NCBI GenBank assembly: GCA_050951725.1
Contig: JBMNJO010000001.1
Span: forward strand, 1,178,001 to 1,242,000
Direction: 5' to 3'
Source: DTU052 sp050951725
GTDB taxonomy: Bacteria; Bacillota; Syntrophomonadia; Syntrophomonadales; DTU052
DNA length: 64,000 nucleotides
Part shown: positions 61,280 through 64,000 of the stretch, one piece after another
Position numbering within the stretch: the stretch's first letter is position 1
How the letters are laid out: the number at the start of each line of letters is the position of its first letter
Program-made: the position numbers and the translations under genes
Notes under the pieces: model-generated
What the model was told of the DNA's origin: nothing
What the model saw: the letters and a program-made list of their open reading frames with translations, nothing else
Database searches by the model: none

Positions 61280-62428
61280 CTATGGAATCCCCACCTCTAT
61301 CAACCCGGACTGGACGAGGTCCCAGGTCAGGGCCCGGGCCACCGCCTGGTTGCCTTCCGCGGTCAGATGCACCGTGTCCGTGAAGCAGCGGTCACTGACC
61401 GCATACGTGTAATCATAAACCTTGATCCCCGACTCCCGGGCAGCAACAGCCAGCTGTTCCTGCTTTGCGGCCAACACAGATTCATCCAGCAGGTTATACT
61501 TTTTGTACAAAGTCCGGTTGCGCGGGATCATGAAAAAGGCCGCCTTAATCCGGTTCTCTTCCAGGACCTGTACCAGCTGACGATAGCTCATCCAGTGCTG
61601 GTTTGATTCATCCAGGGCAAAGAAACCCAGCTTGCCCTCCTGCTCCCTCAAAATACTGAAGTCCTTTTCGTACCAGGGCTTGAATACTTCCTCGGGGCTG
61701 GTCAAAAGGTCCTCCGCTTCTGCCCCCCCTATTTTCAAGGCCAGTTTCTCTTTCAAGGGTTCGCCGAACCACAGGTAGTTGAGCAGTATACGGTAACGGT
61801 ACAGAGCCCAGTGATCATTTACCAGACCCTTCAGCCGCTCTTCAAGCCCGGCTTTCTGTGAGGAATCAGTTGTCTTCTGGTCATTGACCGGAGCCGGTTT
61901 ATCGAGCTCGGCCAGACGTGGGTGTTCCATCACCTTGTCTGAACCGAACCAGCCGACATTGACGTCATATATCACCAGATCCGGCCGGGTATCAATGATG
62001 AACTGCAGGATGTTCAGGGTATCAGCCGGGGTGCATCCCGGCAGGCTGAAGGTATGGACGGCCAGCTCCTGATCCGGCTGCAATGAACCAAGGTGGTAGG
62101 CCAGGTAAGAGGGTATGGTCTGGTCATCACCGGGAACCCCGCCCCCATGGATAATGGAATCACCCAGGAACACCACTTTGAAGCCCTCGTCATCTGCCAA
62201 CTCCTGTTTCCACAGGGCGAGGGTATCAAGATCATCGGCTGGAAGCCGCCTTATCCGAGGCCCACGCTCCACATCTCCGCCGGAGGCGTTAACCTTGTCA
62301 GAATCAGCATTCATATAATAAGGAATGATCACATGGGTGAGAGCCAGGTCAAAAGCAACCAGAAAGAGGACCGTCAGTACCACGACCCGCAGGTTGATTT
62401 CCAGCCACTTGTCAATTAACCGTTTCAC
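61280..62428 (-). CDS. membrane-anchored SGNH/GDSL hydrolase (DltD/PatB/AlgX-like partner)
   Basis: 382 aa. N-terminal TM (about 13-35), then an extracytoplasmic SGNH domain: catalytic Ser in F-L-G-D-S-I-I-H-G, S-L-P-G-C-T, Asn in I-Y-D-V-N-V-G-W-F, and the D-x-x-H pair in D-T-V-H-L-T-A-E-G-N. It takes the acyl group from the MBOAT and esterifies or hydrolyses it on a glycan outside the membrane. First gene of SGNH-MBOAT-microprotein. Confidence 0.88.
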   Translation of the reverse strand: MKRLIDKWLEINLRVVVLTVLFLVAFDLALTHVIIPYYMNADSDKVNASGGDVERGPRIRRLPADDLDTLALWKQELADDEGFKVVFLGDSIIHGGGVPGDDQTIPSYLAYHLGSLQPDQELAVHTFSLPGCTPADTLNILQFIIDTRPDLVIYDVNVGWFGSDKVMEHPRLAELDKPAPVNDQKTTDSSQKAGLEERLKGLVNDHWALYRYRILLNYLWFGEPLKEKLALKIGGAEAEDLLTSPEEVFKPWYEKDFSILREQEGKLGFFALDESNQHWMSYRQLVQVLEENRIKAAFFMIPRNRTLYKKYNLLDESVLAAKQEQLAVAARESGIKVYDYTYAVSDRCFTDTVHLTAEGNQAVARALTWDLVQSGLIEVGIP

Positions 62429-62718
62429 CAGGCATGACCTTCTTCCAGGTTTTGAAGAATGATTCCAAAGTTTATAATTCCCGTACTATCGTCGAAGCAA
62501 CCAGGTGCTTCACTATACCGCCCTACCCTAAGAGGGGCACTTTCCGAAACCCTTTCGATAACCAGCCCCTGACCACGCATACAAACGTATAAACTTTATG
62601 ACATATTAACATATGCTGCTTGGGCTGGCATTATTGATTAATTACCTACAGTCTGGTTACCTCTCCCAACTGAAATGCATATGCTGGAAATGAATACTAG
62701 CAACGGTGGAGGGATATT

Positions 62719-63213
62719 ATGATCATTCCTTATAACCGGGCGAAGGCGGTCAGTTATGCCCATGAGTGGGCCCTGAGCCGCAACCCCCGTTTCTATGATT
62801 TTTCCGGCATCGGCGGAGACTGCACCAACTTTGCCTCCCAGTGTCTGTACGCTGGCAGCGGGGTCATGAATTATTCACGGGACAACGGGTGGTATTATAC
62901 CGACTTGAACAACCGTGCCCCTTCCTGGACAGACGTAGATCTCTTGTATCAGTTCCTGGTAACCAACCGGTTCCGGGGACCCTTTGCCCGGGAAACCGGA
63001 GTGGAATCGATTCTGCCGGGAGACATCATACAGCTGTCTTTTGTAGGCAACAACGATTTCAACCATTCGCCGGTAGTCGTCGCCACCGGCACCCACCCGC
63101 AAATCAACAACATCTTGGTAGCCACTCATTCTGCAGACCATGACAATTACCCCCTGAGCCAATTCACCTGGCGACAGATCCGGTTCATCCATATCCTGGG
63201 GGTTCACGTTTAA
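62719..63213 (+). CDS. amidase_6 domain protein (papain-like fold)
   Basis: 164 aa, no signal peptide. PF12671-type: Y-N-R-A-K-A-V-S-Y-A-H-E-W-A, G-G-D-C-T-N-F-A-S-Q-C-L (catalytic Cys), G-D-I-I-Q-L, F-N-H-S-P-V-V-V (catalytic His), H-S-A-D-H-D-N-Y-P-L. GGAGGG precedes the ATG. Relatives occur as spore or wall-associated amidases of unknown substrate. Confidence 0.9.
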   Translation: MIIPYNRAKAVSYAHEWALSRNPRFYDFSGIGGDCTNFASQCLYAGSGVMNYSRDNGWYYTDLNNRAPSWTDVDLLYQFLVTNRFRGPFARETGVESILPGDIIQLSFVGNNDFNHSPVVVATGTHPQINNILVATHSADHDNYPLSQFTWRQIRFIHILGVHV

Positions 63214-63223
63214 CACCCATAAA

Positions 63224-63277
63224 AAATGCGAGTTACAAAAGGTCGCTGCACCTTACTGTAACTCGCATTTGCTTTTT
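63224..63277 (+). terminator. terminator after amidase_6 gene
   Basis: AAATGCGAGTTACA / TGTAACTCGCATTT perfect 14-bp stem with GCTTTTT tail. Confidence 0.92.
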
Positions 63278-63410
63278 CCCCTACTCATGCCGTTAAGCGG
63301 CAGTGCAGTATAACTGAATGATTCCCCTGCGAAAACCTCAAATTATGCTGTTTGAATGCCGGGGAATCAATTGAATTGCATATTCCTCCGTCCATGGGGA
63401 CTAATAATAC

Positions 63411-63626
63411 TTACTTAAGCTTGGTGAGAATCATGGTCCACTCACCATCAGCCTCAGCTGTGATTTCAGCCTTGAAACCTTGAGATTTGGCGAACCGCGT
63501 TACATTCTGTTTGGCCGTGTTGCCGGTGCCAAGAATCCGAAGTTCCTTTACCCCCGTATCCAGGAATTTTTTGGTCCTGGTAACCGGCAGGGGGCAACTC
63601 AGACCTTTAACATCCAATACATCCAT
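63411..63626 (-). CDS. yedF: TusA/YedF-like sulfurtransferase-family protein
   Basis: 71 aa with the TusA hallmark L-S-C-P-L-P-V-T (Cys in the C-P-x-P motif at residue 11). Directly follows the YedE-like gene. YedF proteins linked to YedE accompany selenium use. Symbol assigned by context. Confidence 0.82.
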   Translation of the reverse strand: MDVLDVKGLSCPLPVTRTKKFLDTGVKELRILGTGNTAKQNVTRFAKSQGFKAEITAEADGEWTMILTKLK

Positions 63627-64000
63627 CTATGACTCCACCTCCCTGTAAGCCCAACCGATGAGGCTGACCACTATTATTCCCACGATAACTGCAACTTCAC
63701 CCCAGAGGGTAGTCCCGGCAGGGCTAGCGGCCAACAGGAAATTATGTGCAATCGCGGCCCCGGCCACCATTCCTATTACTGCGGTGGCAGCATCGGTGTC
63801 CCCCTCACTGCCGAGTACGATCTGGCGCAAGGGACATCCCCCGAGAAGAACCGCACTCAGTCCCACCAGGAAGAGGCCCAGGAAGTTGAAGATATGATTC
63901 GTATGTGCTACCGGTTGGTTGGCAAATCCCAGATTGAAATTGCCAAAGTAGATGTTCAAAACTAAAACTCCAACGAATATCCCCAGATAAGCCAGCAGCA
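63627..64000 (-). CDS. yedE: YedE-like membrane protein (putative selenium transporter), N-terminus beyond window
   Basis: At least 124 residues, open to the window edge (L-A-Y-L-G-I-F-V-G-V-L continues beyond the TTG at 63959). Motifs F-L-G-L-F-L-V-G-L-S-A-V-L-L-G-G-C-P-L-R-Q and G-S-E-G-D-T-D-A are characteristic of YedE/YeeE proteins, which have paired Cys-containing helices. Abuts yedF with no gap. Selenium role is from known YedE/YedF linkage. Confidence 0.85.
   Translation of the reverse strand, partial: LLAYLGIFVGVLVLNIYFGNFNLGFANQPVAHTNHIFNFLGLFLVGLSAVLLGGCPLRQIVLGSEGDTDAATAVIGMVAGAAIAHNFLLAASPAGTTLWGEVAVIVGIIVVSLIGWAYREVES

Noticed and set aside
1..64000. CRISPR arrays, insertion sequences, tRNA and rRNA genes
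   Set aside because: Repeats seen are coding tandem repeats or paired regulatory elements; no spaced short-repeat array, transposase frame, cloverleaf or rRNA-like stretch was found.

Overview
The window looks like a chromosomal segment of an anaerobic, low-to-medium GC Firmicute (Clostridia). Three SLH-domain surface proteins, many secreted multi-domain proteins, sigma-54 control of acyl-CoA genes, an S-box, a c-di-AMP riboswitch and CoA-transferase/acyl-CoA dehydrogenase/acyl-CoA ligase genes all fit. A syntrophic fatty-acid oxidiser of the Syntrophomonadales or Desulfotomaculia type is my best guess. That is inference; there is no rRNA or marker gene here.

Region 1 (1-26,060, all minus strand) is a cell-surface and uptake island. 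In transcription order it holds a phosphodiester-glycosidase-like protein; two tandem leader RNAs that I read as molybdenum-cofactor (Moco) riboswitches, each with its own terminator; a 1111-aa SLH protein; a 548-aa membrane-anchored protein; an ExbB/MotA-type channel protein and its small DUF2149-type partner; and a 448-codon secreted protein. A third Moco-type leader RNA follows, then a ~2030-codon giant protein, a purple-acid-phosphatase-like protein, two further SLH proteins, a lipoprotein and an ECF transporter with the YkoE-YkoD-YkoC layout. One domain recurs from end to end: a secreted module resembling the sulfite-oxidase-type molybdopterin domain (PF00174-like). It also occurs in the lipoprotein and, apparently, fused to the ECF substrate-binding component. 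Most clear copies lack the Cys that ligates Mo in real enzymes. Moco-type riboswitches upstream of molybdopterin-domain surface proteins and an ECF importer suggest an undescribed system for capture, sensing or uptake of a pterin/Moco-like or tetrapyrrole-like compound.

Region 2 (26,475-36,140, mainly plus) has two amino-acid-family ABC systems. One has a fused substrate-binding/permease protein broken by a frameshift and an ATPase carrying a C-terminal HATPase/anti-sigma-like domain. The other is an ectoine-type system (ehuBCD, then ehuA) with a c-di-AMP riboswitch in front of ehuA. An OxlT-like MFS gene with a textbook sigma-54 promoter lies between them.

Region 3 (36,210-47,650) holds a UspA protein, a MATE exporter and a sigma-54 regulon for carboxylic acid activation and oxidation: acyl-CoA dehydrogenase, an AcoR-like enhancer-binding protein, two AMP-forming acyl-CoA ligases and decayed copies of the MFS and ligase genes. 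A 26-bp element occurs three times upstream of minus-strand members and is a candidate enhancer site. Three sigma-54 promoters match GG-N10-GC exactly.

Region 4 (47,730-54,580) has tandem ~105-bp repeats before an NCS2 permease, an HD protein, an amidase relic, and a family of three small double-glycine-leader, four-cysteine peptides plus a decayed fourth copy. Their mRNA leaders share a hairpin between the Shine-Dalgarno-like sequence and the start codon. An AraC regulator lies beside them.

Region 5 (54,577-64,000) contains metNIQ under a SAM-I riboswitch, a CoA-transferase, an MBOAT/SGNH acyl-transfer module with a 37-codon DltX-like microprotein, an amidase_6 protein, and the YedF/YedE selenium-associated pair running off the window.

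At least six single-base frameshifts interrupt otherwise convincing genes in regions 1 and 2. Most lie in or near short homopolymers, so either sequencing error or recent decay must be considered.
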